Shown: positions 42,985 to 54,210, counted from the stretch's first letter. The stretch is DNA of 64,000 nucleotides from Tridacna crocea (GCA_943736015.1 OX031058.1:16889001-16953000), one strand, 5' to 3'. Notes: generated by a model not told the origin, from the sequence alone. Translations and numbers: made by a program.

Positions 42985-43110
42985 AATTAGTTCAACCTTT
43001 TGTCCTAAACAATACCATGTTTTACCCATACTAAGAAAAGGGGCTTCGAAAAGAGAAAATAAAGTGCTAAAAGGAGAAAATGCTGGTTTTCTACCTTTTC
43101 AGACAGTAAT
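42985..43110 (+). repeat. Hairpin MITE fragment
   Basis: CAACCTTTTGTCCTAAACAATACC start; one arm and GTTTTCTACC kept, other arm deleted. Confidence 0.45.
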
Positions 43111-43154
43111 CCTTTTTACAAGGCCACATAACATAAAACATGTATGCAAATGCT

Positions 43155-43387
43155 TTAACCAATTACCACACAATCCCTACTTTTGACGCCCCTGAGAAAG
43201 AAGCCTTTTGATAACACTATGGGAAAAGGAGAAAATGCTGATAACCAACATTTTCTCCTTTTCCCACAGTGTTTTCTACCCTTCCCAGAACAAATTTCTG
43301 TTTTTTAATCACCTTTATTTTGTCGTCTACAAATGCTTTCAATTTCACCTGACCCATCTAAAATTTTCTCGTGTGGTAAAGAGTTAA
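43155..43387 (+). repeat. Hairpin MITE type A, full length
   Basis: 233 bp; stem ACACTATGGG against CCCACAGTG, tip GATAACCAAC. Confidence 0.85.
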
Positions 43388-43536
43388 TTTCGACAAGTTC
43401 AGCATAATTATTATTCTTGTTGCATAGAGAGTTAAATTCTTTTGTATTTTTACATCAGTTGGGAAACAATTCCTTTGAACTTTCTCTAACTGCTTTTGAC
43501 TCTGCATCCTGGAAACTTCACCAGCTATTAGTCCCA

Positions 43537-43765
43537 TTAACCCTTTACCAAACAACAAAATTTTAGACTGGTCAAAATTGAAAGCACTTGCAGACGACAA
43601 AATAAATGTAACTCAAAAGTTGAAAAGTGTTTCCATCAGGGTTGAAAACATTGTGAGAAAAGGAGAAAATGCTGGTTACCAGCATTATCTCCTTTTCCTA
43701 CAATGTTTTCTAAAGGCTTCTTTCTCAGGGTCATAAAAACCAGGGATTGTGTGGTAATGGGTTAA
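43537..43765 (-). repeat. Hairpin MITE type A, full length
   Basis: 229 bp; ends GTGTGGTAATGGGTTAA. Confidence 0.9.
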
Positions 43766-44319
43766 CTGTGTCTGGGGCCAATGAACAGTCCCAAAGTTGG
43801 CACCTGCTCTGGGATATCAAAAAGATGACGTTAAAAGATGGAATGGTTTGGTAAAGGGACAACAAGTACTTGCTTGAATTAATCTGTTTCTGCTGCAGCT
43901 CAATATAAGAAGTACAACCCTGTAAAAATTGAGGATGATTCTGTATGCAAATGAATACTTTAAATTGCAGAATATCCAGACAATGTGGAGCTATAATTTT
44001 TTTTTTCAAAACAATCAATCTAAATATTGAAAACCCTGTTTTTCTGATTATGTAAACTTTTGTCTGTACAGAACAGAAAGACTGACTGATCATTCAATAC
44101 AAACACTGTTTGATAAGTATAAAGTACTTCTTAATTCCATTACTGAGAACTTATCCAATGTTTTGAGGTAGAAACAAAGAAATGAAAGCTAAATTAATCT
44201 TTTTATATTAACCTACATTCCGAAACATAATTAAACAGTTGTAATTAAAAAGTTCATTTTACTCTTCTGTATTGTTGTTTGGGGTTGTTTGTTCAAGTAG
44301 AAGTGACCCAGTACCAAAG
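43766..44319. other. No recognisable gene
   Basis: Only a MITE end fragment (GGTTTGGTAAAGGG) near 43845. A minus-strand open frame of 120 codons overlaps it and the preceding MITE and has no signature. Confidence 0.4.
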
Positions 44320-44549
44320 TTAACCTTTTTCTCCATAGATACTCATTTTGACGCATCAACAACAGACAGCTTTTGAAAACATTGTGGGAATAGGAGAAAT
44401 TGCTCGTAACGAGCAATTTCTCCTTTTCCCACAATGTTTTCCACTCAGTCAGATATTTGTATCCTCATTTGTCCATATTTTTGACATCATATCTTTATTT
44501 GCTGCTGAAATAGAAGAGCTTCAAATTGGCATATCAGGTAAAGGGTTAA
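44320..44549 (+). repeat. Hairpin MITE, mosaic of type B end and type C tip
   Basis: Left end TTAACCTTTTTCTCCATAGATACTCATTT is of type B. The stem tip GGAGAAATTGCTCGTAACG is perfect type C. The right arm is unlike either. Confidence 0.8.
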
Positions 44550-44929
44550 AGTACAATAGTTCTCCTAATAAAAGCTCCTGGGAACTATGCAAACCATAGA
44601 TAGGGAGCCTTTTGTACCCAATTTGCCAAGCAAAAAGTCTGTCCAATTTTGTATATCTTTGTGCTTTAGGGTACTTAAGAGGAAATATTAAACAAATTAG
44701 AGGAAACAATCATCAAATTCTTCAAATATTGTCATTTTAATCAACTAATGTACTTTATCATGATTAAGGGTTTTTCTGGGTGGGAGGGAGCTACTATTCA
44801 AAAGGGGTGGGCTTTTTTAGGAGAAACACCATATATCTAACTTGAGCTGCAAGTTGTTTAGAATGGTGCAACTGGCTTGGATAGCTAAAACTATCTGATG
44901 CCCTTCAAATCAACAACATTTTTTTATGC

Positions 44930-45115
44930 ATGAGAAAAAGCTTTTGAAACTATTATGCACAAATGTGAGAATATTGGTAACAGGTATTTTCTCCTTTTCT
45001 CTTCATGGTTTCCACTCTGTTTAAGATCAATTACATCACTTGAGCCACATTCAAATTGTCATCTACAAATGTTTGCAACTGGGAATGACTGCATCTTTGT
45101 TGTCAGGTTAAGAGA
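44930..45115 (+). repeat. Hairpin MITE, degenerate
   Basis: GAGAAAAAGCTTTTGAAAC, ATTGGTAACAGGTATTTTCTCC and TTGTTGTCAGGTTAAGAG are the surviving landmarks. Confidence 0.5.
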
Positions 45116-45770
45116 TAAGAAAAATAATGACACAAATACTTTTGAAAGGCTACACAAAACTTGAGAAAAAATATTTCCTCTGGAAAATAGGCCAGGGAAA
45201 ATTTTCTTTTTGTGTAAACATAGATCATAATTGGTTTCCAATGGAAGACTACAGACCTAAAAAAAACAATTGAATTAGCAGAATGCTGATTAAACAATCT
45301 AGAAAAGAAGTATTTTTGACTGCCTGATGCTGGTGACCTTAGGGACAGGATTTCACACCCATATGACAAGAAATGGTGTAAGAATGAATCTGAGGACTGT
45401 TTTAATTTAGTTAAAAGATTAGAAACACTTGTTTGGAGACCATTCTTGCACCCTAGTATCCTATTAGTTTACCATGTCATGTTTCGTCATTCTCTTTGTT
45501 TCTTTTAAATGAGGGTCTTATTAAGCAATTTTAAACTTGGTCTCAATTAATCAAGAATCTCTTCACTTGTAATTTTGATAATGGAAGACTCTGAAGACAG
45601 TCTAAAATGGTGGATTTAAAAAAAAGTAAGTAATTACAGACAGCAGAATATCATCAGTGATCATTTTGATATACTATGAACAATTTATGGAAGATGCTTG
45701 GTCATTGTTTCATGAAAGTTTGAATTCTATTATGGTATAAAGTGCACTTATCCATGCTTTCATTGGTTTC
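45116..45770. other. No recognisable feature
   Basis: AT-rich spacer with chance frames only. Confidence 0.4.
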
Positions 45771-45960
45771 TAGCACTTTGTACCATATTCTTTCCTAGCC
45801 AGTGGCTGCTTTCTCACATAAATATCATCCAGCTCAGCTAACGAGAGATGTGAACATGACTATAATAGATGCCATCAGTCCTCAGAAAAAATGTTGCAGA
45901 ACAAGAAATCAAACCTAGGCGACTCTTGGATTTTAAGCCCTGTATTTTACTGGCCAACTT
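45771..45960 (-). mobile_element. Decayed SINE
   Basis: CTTTCTTTCC-, CAGTGGCTGCTTTCTCACA- and AGAAATCAAACCTAGGCG (B-box remnant on the minus strand) follow the order of the 41.9-kb SINE at low identity. Confidence 0.5.
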
Positions 45961-46099
45961 ACTTTGCAATTTATGGAAAACCTGAAATACTAACCAACAA
46001 GATGATGTGCAGCATATCTCTAGCTAAAAACCTCTTTGACAATTCTTATGAACAAAGTCCCTAAAAAAGAAATAATTGAACAAATGCAAAGCACAAATA

Positions 46100-46157
46100 C
46101 TGGGACCAGGCAGGATTTGAACCTAAAATGCCCTGACAAAAGGCCGCAGTTGTTTGG
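46100..46157 (-). mobile_element. tRNA-like fragment
   Basis: Minus strand: TTTAGGTTCAAATCCTGCCTGG is a good B box plus 3' stem, preceded by AACTGCGGCCTTTTGTCAGGG. No upstream A box of quality, so a SINE head remnant and not a tRNA gene. Confidence 0.5.
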
Positions 46158-46159
46158 TA

Positions 46160-47001
46160 CAGTAAAACACATTTACAACGAACTCTGATATTGCGAATTT
46201 CTATTTTGTACGCAGTGAAATCAATTCCCCAACCAAAAGCTTCTTTAGCTCATATGAAATATAATTGTTACAGCGAATTTTGATTCAATGCAATGCAATT
46301 TTGCATCTTGCGTCCAATCTAGTGATTATATTATAAATTGCTAAGTACCGCAATGTAATGTATAAATTGACCACAAATTGAGTCATTTTTGTCTTCAGAT
46401 GCTTTCAATTTCGAACCGTCTTGAATGTGTTTTTCAAGGATTAATATTGTTCCTTTCTTGCTTCGAGGATGTAACTTGCGTCGTGTGATGTCATAGCGGG
46501 TGATTTAACAATGATTGATGCTGATTTGGTTTCTACAGAGACAAGGTCAGTAGATGACACTGTTTCTGCTATTGATGAAGAGGAGGAGGTTTTAGTCATG
46601 CCCACAATATATGAGACAAAATACTTCTGCTTGTGACTGTTTATACCCTGCTTTTGAATGTCAGTCAGAAACGCCGCATGACTTTTTTACGATGTTGCAA
46701 AAGATGAAAGCATTTTTTGAAAATTGCCAAACAGCATATTTGAAACAAAGACAAATGACTTTTTTAATGCTAAATAATTTATTGGCTTACTTTGACATTG
46801 TACACTGAATTATTGTATATAAATATGAAATCATTTTTCATGAAAAGGTATGCTGGAACTACGTTACATTCATTGAATAAGAGTTATACTGTGTATACAT
46901 GTGGCCATCTTTGAGTCCCAAAATATAGCAAAGTTTGCACTATCGATATGGTGAATTAAAACTGGCAGTCCCCTGTAATTCGCAATATCAGAGTTTTACT
47001 G
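46160..47001 (+). mobile_element. pogo/Tigger-like transposon relic, 842 bp
   Basis: Ends are CAGTAAAAC (46160) and GTTTTACTG (to 47001), flanked by TA on both sides, the Tc1/mariner target. CTCTGATATTGCGAATT follows inward on both sides; the left end has about 14 extra bases including ACAACGAAC, reminiscent of pogo termini. The remaining interior (46590-46810) is a short decayed stretch that may derive from the transposase end, but no domain is recognisable. Confidence 0.8.
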
Positions 47002-47202
47002 TATTGTATTTGAATTGAAATGAAGCCATGCATGAAGGAGTGGTCTCCCGTAACACAATAACTAAATACCATCTTGTTGTTATGAGCAGAGTGCTGCTGA
47101 AAGCACTGAAATTAAACTAGTGAATGTGTCAAATTGGCCCACCATAAATTCACTAGTGTTCCTTCTAGAAGCAATGATGAAGTTTTTAAATTCATGTCCT
47201 CA

Positions 47203-47404
47203 TTAACCCTTCCCCAAAATATCACATTTTTACAATCCTTTGAAAGAAAACTTTACAAAACATTGCGGGAATAGGAGCAGCACTTTCTTCATCAACCAAT
47301 TTTCTTTTCTTTCAAAGACAAATCTGGTTAGCTGAGCCACATTTCATGTAATCTGCAAATCCTTGCATCATGGCAGGTCTGAGTTTTTGCAATCTAGAGA
47401 GTTC
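47203..47404 (+). repeat. Hairpin MITE, degenerate
   Basis: TTAACCCTTCCCCAAAATATC start; second arm and tip mostly lost. Confidence 0.55.
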
Positions 47405-47858
47405 AATGATGTGAGGAAGAAATAAAGACTATCTTCATGGCACATTTATCCCTTGCCTTTGGGCAATCCATGTGTCCAAAAGACATTTTATTCAAAGCTG
47501 AAATTACATCATCATCATTTCTATTTTATTGACAGAGCTCACAGACAACTTTAATTTTAGATTTTCAAATGTCTCTTGCCCGAGACTTCAGGCTATAATT
47601 ATTCCTCCATAATGGCCTAGTAACCGGTTCCCAATATTTGTTCTTTCAAAAAATGACTGATAGAACTCTTTTACCAAGAGGCAAGGAAATTTCTCTTTTT
47701 CTGCGAGGTTTGTCATATATTCATATGTTAAGAATACAGTATTGGCATAAGTATAACAGAGATCAGACTACATGTTCTATCATCCAGAGTCTGATGTTGG
47801 TCTACAACACCAATGAAAGCTATTGGTTACTGAAGACTGTATCACAGTAGTAAGAGGG
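47405..47858. other. No recognisable feature
   Basis: Spacer; AGATCAGACTACATGTTC near 47761 is a possible GATCAGAC half-site. Confidence 0.4.
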
Positions 47859-48087
47859 TTAACTCTTTACCACACGACAAAATTTTAGACTGGTTCAAAT
47901 TGAAAGCATTTGCAGACGACAAAATAAAAGTGACTGAAAAATTGAAATTTGTTCTGGGAAGGGTAGAAAACACTGTGGGAAAAGAAGAAAATGCTGGTTA
48001 CCAGCATTTTTTCCTTTTCCTACAGTGTTTTCAAAAGTCTTCTTTCTCTGGGGCATAAAAAGTTGGGATTGTGTGGTAATGGGTTAA
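47859..48087 (-). repeat. Hairpin MITE type A, full length
   Basis: 229 bp with the paired CACTGTGGG / CTACAGTG stem. First member of a chain of four elements linked by single TTAAs. Confidence 0.9.
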
Positions 48088-48183
48088 CCCTTTACCAACC
48101 AACAGAAAGTGGATCTGGTCTGAATTGATAGCATTTGCAAACATCTTATCCAATATTACTCAGAAGATAGGATTTGCCTTTAA
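48084..48183 (-). repeat. Hairpin MITE fragment, chain member 2
   Basis: TTAACCCTTTACCAACCAACAG, arm only; ends in the TTAA of the next copy. Confidence 0.6.
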
Positions 48184-48406
48184 CCCTTTCCCAAACAAGC
48201 TCTGGTTTTTATGTGTCTGCAGTAAAAGTCTTTTGAAAACACTGTGGGAAAAGGAGAAATTGCTCATAACGAGCAATTTCTCCTTTTCCCACAGTGCTTT
48301 CTACCCTTTTTCAGAACTTTGTCATTTTCTCCAAATCTAAAATTGTCGTCTGCAAACTCTTTTGGTTTTGGAAGAGTCCAAAATTTGTTGTTCGGGAAAG
48401 GGTTAA
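48180..48406 (+). repeat. Hairpin MITE type C, full length, chain member 3
   Basis: 227 bp, CCCTTTCCCAAACAAGC to TTCGGGAAAGGG. Long stem AACACTGTGGGAAAAGGAG with tip AATTGCTCATAACGAGC. Confidence 0.9.
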
Positions 48407-48518
48407 AGAGAAAGCATTATCGAAATTATGGTAACCATCATTTTCTGTTTTTCCTATGACGTATTCAAAAGCCTTCCTAACTTTTATCATATCCCTGGAG
48501 TATGTGGTAAAGGGTTAA
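48403..48518 (-). repeat. Hairpin MITE half copy, chain member 4
   Basis: TTAAAGAGAAAGC, a decayed tip and GTGGTAAAGGGTTAA. Confidence 0.65.
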
Positions 48519-48845
48519 ATTCTCTCAGACTTAGAACTCATTACATCTCAGACATTTTTTCTTGTCTTTCAACAAACTGCTTTCAAAAACACTGGCAAGA
48601 AGAACATTTTGCTCGCAAGCATCCATATTTCTTTTTGCCACATTGTTCCAAATGTACTGTTGACTGGTGTTCATCAAATTACAAACACCCCAAGCTGATG
48701 AGGTATAAGAGTTCAAGTATTTGGTCAAATGCTATTCTGTAAAGGGCTGTTGTAGGAGCCCAAAACCAAGTGTAATACAGAACTGCCACAGCCACCGATA
48801 AATTGTGCTGACTGGAGTATGAACAATAATGCCCTCTTTTATCAT
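48519..48845. other. No recognisable feature
   Basis: Spacer with chance frames. Confidence 0.4.
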
Positions 48846-49040
48846 TTCATCCCTTCACCATACAATACTGAGTTTTAACAAACCTGATGCGAGGGGCTGA
48901 TGAAAACATTCTATGGAAAGAAGACAATGCTGGTAATCAGCATTCTCTCCTTTTCCCCTCAAGGTTTTTTAGAGTCTTAAAGATGAATACCATCATTTGA
49001 ACTACTTCTTATTTGTTGTCTACAACTTTCCACAATTTGT
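48846..49040 (+). repeat. Hairpin MITE type A, degenerate
   Basis: CCCTTCACCATACAATACTG start, tip AATGCTGGTAATCAGCATT nearly intact. Another remnant follows at 49045-49190. Confidence 0.55.
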
Positions 49041-49190
49041 ACGACAAAGACAGCTTTTGAAAACGAAGTGAGAAAATGTTGGTTACCATAATGTTATAAA
49101 TACTTTACTGTTAGTTGAGTCTTATCAAAATTCTCCTCGGCCAATGTTTTGAATTTGGATGAGTGTAAGATTGCCTTGCCTGGTAAAGAT

Positions 49191-49820
49191 CTTCAAGGTA
49201 TAGTTACACAAGAACACTGCATGTTGTAGCCAAAGCTCAGCTTTCAGTGAAATTTTAAGTCCGAAAACTGTGTCTGAATACAATTACATGCCCCTGTTGT
49301 TTAAGCATTTCATTTGAAAGTAAACAACTTTTGCAAGTTTGAAGTTGATATCTTCAGTAATTACAGAGATATTAAAAAATGTCTGTGTTTGCAAGACAAC
49401 GACAACACAGATGCTGATGGGGCTAGGGCTTTGACAACACCTAGTTATGTTCTTCCGAAAGAGCCAAGCAAAAAATTTAGGCCTTGTAATGTTTTTCCCA
49501 ACAAAAAGCTAACTGAAGTTCCATCAATACCTTTTTTATAACACTATGACATCAGAAGAATGTTAGAATGTAACAGCCAGCTAATTATCTCACCACCATC
49601 ACTGTTTGTACCAGCATCAAAGATGAGTTACATTGTCTTAGATGCTTATCTTGACATCCCTAATGGCAACTGAACAGTTCATGATGACAGAAGAGGTGTA
49701 CCCAATAATTAGGCAAGAATTCTTTGATCTTTACCACGTTTGTTCCATCGTGTTTCTCAAATTTACAATTTTGGATGTATTAATGTCAGCCTTGAGTTAC
49801 GTTTTATCACAAATCAAAGT
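49191..49820. other. No recognisable gene
   Basis: Short frames at 49314-49541 (75 codons) and 49642-49833 (63 codons) lack any signature or splice context I could trust. Confidence 0.4.
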
Positions 49821-49825
49821 CAATG

Positions 49826-50000
49826 AGCCCTGATCTTGTATCTACATTGTGTGGCATATTTGTGAGAAAAGAAAGAAAGCTTGCAGATTGAGTGTCTCTG
49901 ACTTTGATAATGGAGCCTCATCTTGGATCTACATTGTGTGGCATATTTGTGACAAAAAAAAAGAAAGCTGGCAGCTTGTGTCTCTTTGAGTTTGAAAATG
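49826..50000 (+). repeat. Two tandem units of about 88 bp
   Basis: ATCTACATTGTGTGGCATAT recurs at about 49840 and 49928, each followed by a GTGA(G/C)AAAA-rich tract and GTGTCTCT. A third, decayed unit (GGGGTAACATACTTGTGAC) begins near 50046. Confidence 0.7.
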
Positions 50001-50305
50001 TCCAATTGATTCCTGGCTCCTTTTGCCTCTCTCTTGGTTTGATTTGGGGTAACATACTTGTGACAAAAACTTAAGACAATATTTCAGGTCAGGTTATTTG
50101 AGTATTTTTCATAAAACATCATTATCATTTATGCTTTCTTTTTCTTCCACAGTCCTTTGTAATGGCGAATACAACATTAAAGTTGCTCAGTTTGCCCTAG
50201 CAATAGAGATGTGTGTCTGCAACATGAACTGGATGCACAGTTACTGTTTGTTACAAACAGATGATGCCTTCATAACTGCATTCAGATTCCTCCAAAGTTA
50301 TATAA

Positions 50306-50505
50306 TCCATTACCAGGCAACAAAATTTTAGCTTTGTCCAAACTGAAAGCATTTGCATCCAGATAACAAATTGAATGTGGCTCAAATGATGCAATTTTTC
50401 TTTGATATAGTATAAAGCATGGTAATGGAGAAAAAGCTGGTAGCAAGCATTTTCTCCGTTTCCAACAGTGCTTTCAAACGGCTTCTTTCCCAGGTTCATT
50501 GAAAG
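50306..50505 (-). repeat. Hairpin MITE type A, diverged
   Basis: ATCCATTACCAGGCAACAAA start; stem decayed to AAAAAGCTGGTAGCAAGC. Confidence 0.65.
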
Positions 50506-51012
50506 CTGCCAAGGCTAAAAGTGCTGAGAAACTGTGGAGACCAAATTTGCTACATTCCGCAGCACATTATTGTATTCACTGTTGTAGGTATGTGAAATAG
50601 GTAACAAGATAAAAAGTTGACATTCACTGTGATGAAGTTAATGGCATTAAGGGACCTAGTCTGACAAACCTGTCATGATGGAATGCATAGTCAACATTTA
50701 ATTTTCTTGGTTTTTCTTCTTTTTCATCTTTTACCAAATGATCCTAAGATTAAACAACCCTTAATTGAAGAGGGCATTGAAACCACTGATAAAAAGAAGA
50801 GAAAACCAACATGTCTGGTAAGTTAGCACATCAACAAAAATTACATTATTACTAATCTGATTTGCAGTGTATCTAGTGCAATATCTAATAGTTTCCTCTT
50901 AAAAAAAGTGAAGATTTATATCAGACTGCAGTAAAATTTGCAATATGATCTGTATCTACATCACTACTTTGTCAGATAATTATTCTGTCCAAAAAAATTT
51001 TGACAATTTCAT
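50506..51012. other. Spacer with MITE and GATCAGAC remnants
   Basis: CTTTTACCAAATGATCCTAAG at 50728 is a MITE start. ATATCAGACTGCAGTAAAAT with GCAATATGATCTGTATC (50918-50965) is a hairpin core. Confidence 0.45.
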
Positions 51013-51241
51013 TAACTCTTTACCACACAATCCCGACTTTTAACGACCCCTGAGAAAGAAGCCTTTTGAAAACATTGTGGGAAAAGGAGAAAATGCTGGT
51101 AACCAGCATTTTCTCCTTTTCCCACAATGTTTTTTACCCTTCTCAACCCAAATTTTAATTGTTCAGTCACTTTTATTTCGAGGACTGTAAATGCTCTCAA
51201 TTTGGACCAGTCTAAAATTTTCTTGTGTGGTAAAGAGTTAA
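51013..51241 (+). repeat. Hairpin MITE type A, reference-quality copy
   Basis: 229 bp. The stem is perfect: 32-bp arms at 51069-51100 and 51102-51133 around the single base A at 51101. Confidence 0.95.
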
Positions 51242-51711
51242 GACACTTCTTTTAAACTCTGTGCTCTCAAAGAAATCAAATTGGTGCATTCAATACAAAA
51301 CCAACACTGCAAATGTCAGCAAAGCTAGTATCAAATCCAAAACTGCTTTCAAATCCAGCAATTAACTAATAAAATTGTTATTTATTAAATAAGTTTGTAT
51401 TGGCCGAGTTACTAGTCAGAGGTCTCATGTCAGAGGCACGATCCCGTTCAGCAATTATGAAAGCTCTGAGTGATAAATAACTGTATATATTGGGTCTTGA
51501 CGACTTGTTTTTTTAACACCCCTAATATGAACACCAGTAGAACATCTAGGTAGGTATCGGTACTTAATGGATGATTATAATGGCTTCAGAACCAAAACGG
51601 ACAACAATGTGGCCCAAATGACAGTTTTGTCCAAAAAAGTTGAAACCATTTTGGGGGAAAAGAATGAAAATGCTGAAAGCAGATTTTCACAGAGAGGTTT
51701 CAAAATAATCT
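51242..51711. other. Spacer; possible tRNA-like remnant and MITE remnant
   Basis: GTCTCATGTCAGAGGCACGATCCCG near 51421 is weakly B-box-like. GAAACCATTTTGGGGGAAAAG near 51644 is a MITE stem remnant. Confidence 0.35.
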
Positions 51712-51936
51712 TTGACCCTTTACCAAACAATCCCTGGTTTTAAGACCCAGAGGAAGAAGCCTTCTGAAAAGAGTGTGGGAAATGTGGAAAATACTGGTAA
51801 CCAGCATTTTCTCCTTTCCCATATGTTTTCTACTCTTCTAAAGTCAGGTTCCAATTTTTGAGTCACATTTATTTAGTGGTCTGCAAATGCTTTCAATTTC
51901 AATAAGTCTAAAATTGTGCTGTTTGGTAAAGAATTA
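51712..51936 (+). repeat. Hairpin MITE type A, diverged
   Basis: TTGACCCTTTACCAAACAATC to TTTGGTAAAGAATTAA; one stem base lost in the second arm. Confidence 0.8.
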
Positions 51937-52302
51937 AAAGGCTTAATTTTAAGTACAATGATACCCTTTCTCTCCCAGCCCTCCAACCCCATTCTTGTTT
52001 TCATTATCACCCCATCGAAATGTGTGACCCAGTTTAATTTGGGAAAAAAAAGGAATAAAGAAAAAAAATTGCCTGCCCTCTTGTCCACAGGGGATTCCAA
52101 ATTTAACATCAATTCTCCAATTTTTGTCACCCAGAGCGACACATCAACCAACCACTTTCTTCTACCAATCGAAATGGCCTTCTGCAGAGCTCTCATGATG
52201 ATGTCATAGACATTGGGGTCCCATAGACTCCCATTAGATAATCTGAGAGTGCAATGAATTATGGAATAATTGATCCCTCACTATAACAATGATTTAATAT
52301 CC
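51937..52302. other. No recognisable gene
   Basis: Slightly higher GC than its surroundings. Overlapping frames on both strands (about 100 codons) show no family signature. Confidence 0.4.
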
Positions 52303-52534
52303 TTAACTCTGTACTACACCGCAAAACATAAGACTGGTCTCACTTCAAAGAGTTTGCAGGTGACAAATCAAATTTTGCTCAAATGGGGAGATTTGTCTTT
52401 AACACAAAGGGAAATATAGCAGGGAAAATGTGAAAATGCTAGTTACCAGCATTTTCTTCTTTTCCCACAACATTTCCAAAAGCCTTTTTATTTTCCAGGG
52501 TCAATAAAAGTCCAGATTGTGTGGCAAGGAATAA
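52303..52534 (-). repeat. Hairpin MITE type A, diverged
   Basis: TTAACTCTGTACTACACC start, TAGTTACCAGC tip, GTGTGGCAAGGAATAAC end, 4 bp before the next copy. Confidence 0.75.
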
Positions 52535-52537
52535 CTC

Positions 52538-52749
52538 TTAACCCTTTACCAGATGACAAAATTTTAGCCTTGTCCAAATTGAAAGCATTCAATTTTGCAG
52601 ATGACAATATTACTGTGGCTCAAATGGTTAAAATTTTCTTTGATAGGGTTGAAAACATTGGGGAAAAGGAGAAAATGCTGGTTACAGTGTTTTCAAAAGG
52701 CTTCTTTCCAAGAGTTGTTAAAAGTCGGCTTTGTGTGGTAATGGGTTAA
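52538..52749 (-). repeat. Hairpin MITE type A lacking the second arm
   Basis: 212 bp. The stem stops at GCTGGTTAC and resumes at AGTGTTTTC, an internal loss of most of one arm. Ends GTGTGGTAATGGGTTAA. Confidence 0.85.
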
Positions 52750-52834
52750 CTGCCTGTCAAAATTGTAATTTCATGTTTACTCACAATGACTGTGTATGAC
52801 AAAGAGATTTTGTCAAAATGGTGGGGATCATCTT

Positions 52835-53063
52835 TTAACCCATTACCACACAATCCCTACTTTTGACGCCCCTGAGAAAAAAGCCTTTAGAAAACATTGT
52901 GGGAAAAGGAGAAAATGCTGGTGACCAGCATTTTCTCCTTTTCCCACAATGTTTTCTACCCTTCACAAAACAAATTTCAAATTTTCAGTCACTTTTATTT
53001 TGTCGTCTGCAAATGCTTTTGATTTGGACAAGCCTAAAATATTGTTGTTTGGTAATGGGTTAA
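52835..53063 (+). repeat. Hairpin MITE type A, full length
   Basis: 229 bp with a near-perfect stem and tip GGTGACCAGC. Confidence 0.95.
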
Positions 53064-53184
53064 GCCCTAGAAAAAAGTTCAGAAAAAGGACCAATGGTAC
53101 CATCATTGTATCCTGTTCCCAGTGTTTTCTAAAAAATGATTTCTCAGGGTCTGACAGAGACATGATCCTTTGGTAAAGGGTTTA
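53060..53184 (-). repeat. Shortened hairpin MITE abutting the previous
   Basis: TTAAGCCCTAG start from the shared TTAA. Centre AATGGTACCATCATTG is unlike the other tips; ends TTTGGTAAAGGGTTTAC. Confidence 0.55.
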
Positions 53185-53439
53185 CATCCCTCAGAGAATT
53201 ATGAGCTTTAACAAAGGAAACTGTAATTTTAACCCCTAGAGTGCCAAGTAAATGAAATGGGACTTCAGCTCATGAAATAGAACCATGTTGGCAATCACCA
53301 TACTAATTTGAAAGAATTATCCAAAAAAAAAAAAAGTCCTCAACATTTTAGGTCGAAGACTACAGATACTGTGTAGTTTGATCCTAATCTATTCTGTAAC
53401 AGGAGCAAGTTTCTTGGTCATCGACTTAAAAAAATATTT

Positions 53440-53622
53440 TCCACACAATTAAAGAATTCATGACCTTAATGATGAAGGAAAAGGAAGAAATGCTGGTAAC
53501 CAGTATTTTATTCCCCATCAAAGAATAGAATCAAAATCATTTGAGCTACAAATCAAATTGTTGTCTGCAAATGCTTTGAAATTGGACTAGTCTACAATTT
53601 TGTCTATTTGGTAAAGACATAA
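53440..53622 (+). repeat. Hairpin MITE type A, diverged
   Basis: AATGCTGGTAACCAGTATT tip and TTGTCTGCAAATGCTTTG arm; ends TTTGGTAAAGACATAAG. Confidence 0.65.
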
Positions 53623-53846
53623 GGGTAAACTGCTTAGAAAAAGAGACATCAGGCAGATGTCTGACTCCCTCAGTGACCTTGCCACACTTTTCCCTCCAAT
53701 TCTTTGATGTAAATGCCAGTTGGCACTCCAAGGCAATCATGTTTCATACTTTAAATCTTGTAAAACACTCTCCTGTCACCAATCCTGTCTTAACCCTTGC
53801 AGCTCCTTTCACAACTATAGATGCTTTAGTTACCTGTGTAAATGAA

Positions 53847-53895
53847 GATCAGACTGCACTAAACATGCAGTCTGGTCTTTGCTCTACACTGTCCA
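53847..53895. repeat. GATCAGACTGCACA hairpin, best copy
   Basis: AAGATCAGACTGCA pairs with TGCAGTCTGGTCTT around CTAAACA, followed by GCTCTACACTGTCCAC. The surrounding 53623-54035 has no other recognised feature. Confidence 0.7.
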
Positions 53896-54035
53896 CATTG
53901 CAGAAACACTCAACCCTGACATTGCTCCTATCAGGTTACAGTTTAAAAAGTCAAAGCACCCTTTTTTTTTTTCAATTTCAAGGGCAGATAACTCTGAAGA
54001 TACTGGTCCAACCATGCTAAATATCACACTCATCC

Positions 54036-54210
54036 TACCTTTGGAAAACATCGTGGCAAAAGGTGAAATTGCTCGTGATGAGCAATTTTACCTTTTGTCA
54101 CAATGTTTGCTATGCTATCAAAAGGTGTCATATACACATAAGAAACGGCTTCATCCTTGCTGTTATCTAGGGTCAATTAGAGATACCATAGAAATGCCTT
54201 ATGGGGTAAC
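54036..54210 (+). repeat. Hairpin MITE type B, 5'-truncated
   Basis: Begins inside the element at TTTGGAAAACATCGTGGC; tip GCTCGTGATGAGC; ends CCTTATGGGGTAACATGTAA. Confidence 0.8.

Noticed and set aside
46385-46445. MITE arm nested inside the pogo relic (GATGCTTTCAATTTCGAACC)
   Set aside because: Only about 20 bases match the hairpin MITE arm, with no hairpin and no TTAA at either side; too short to call.
49314-49541. 75-codon frame with a DNDNTDADGARALT stretch
   Set aside because: Looked briefly like part of a host protein, but no family was recognised and no flanking exons were found.
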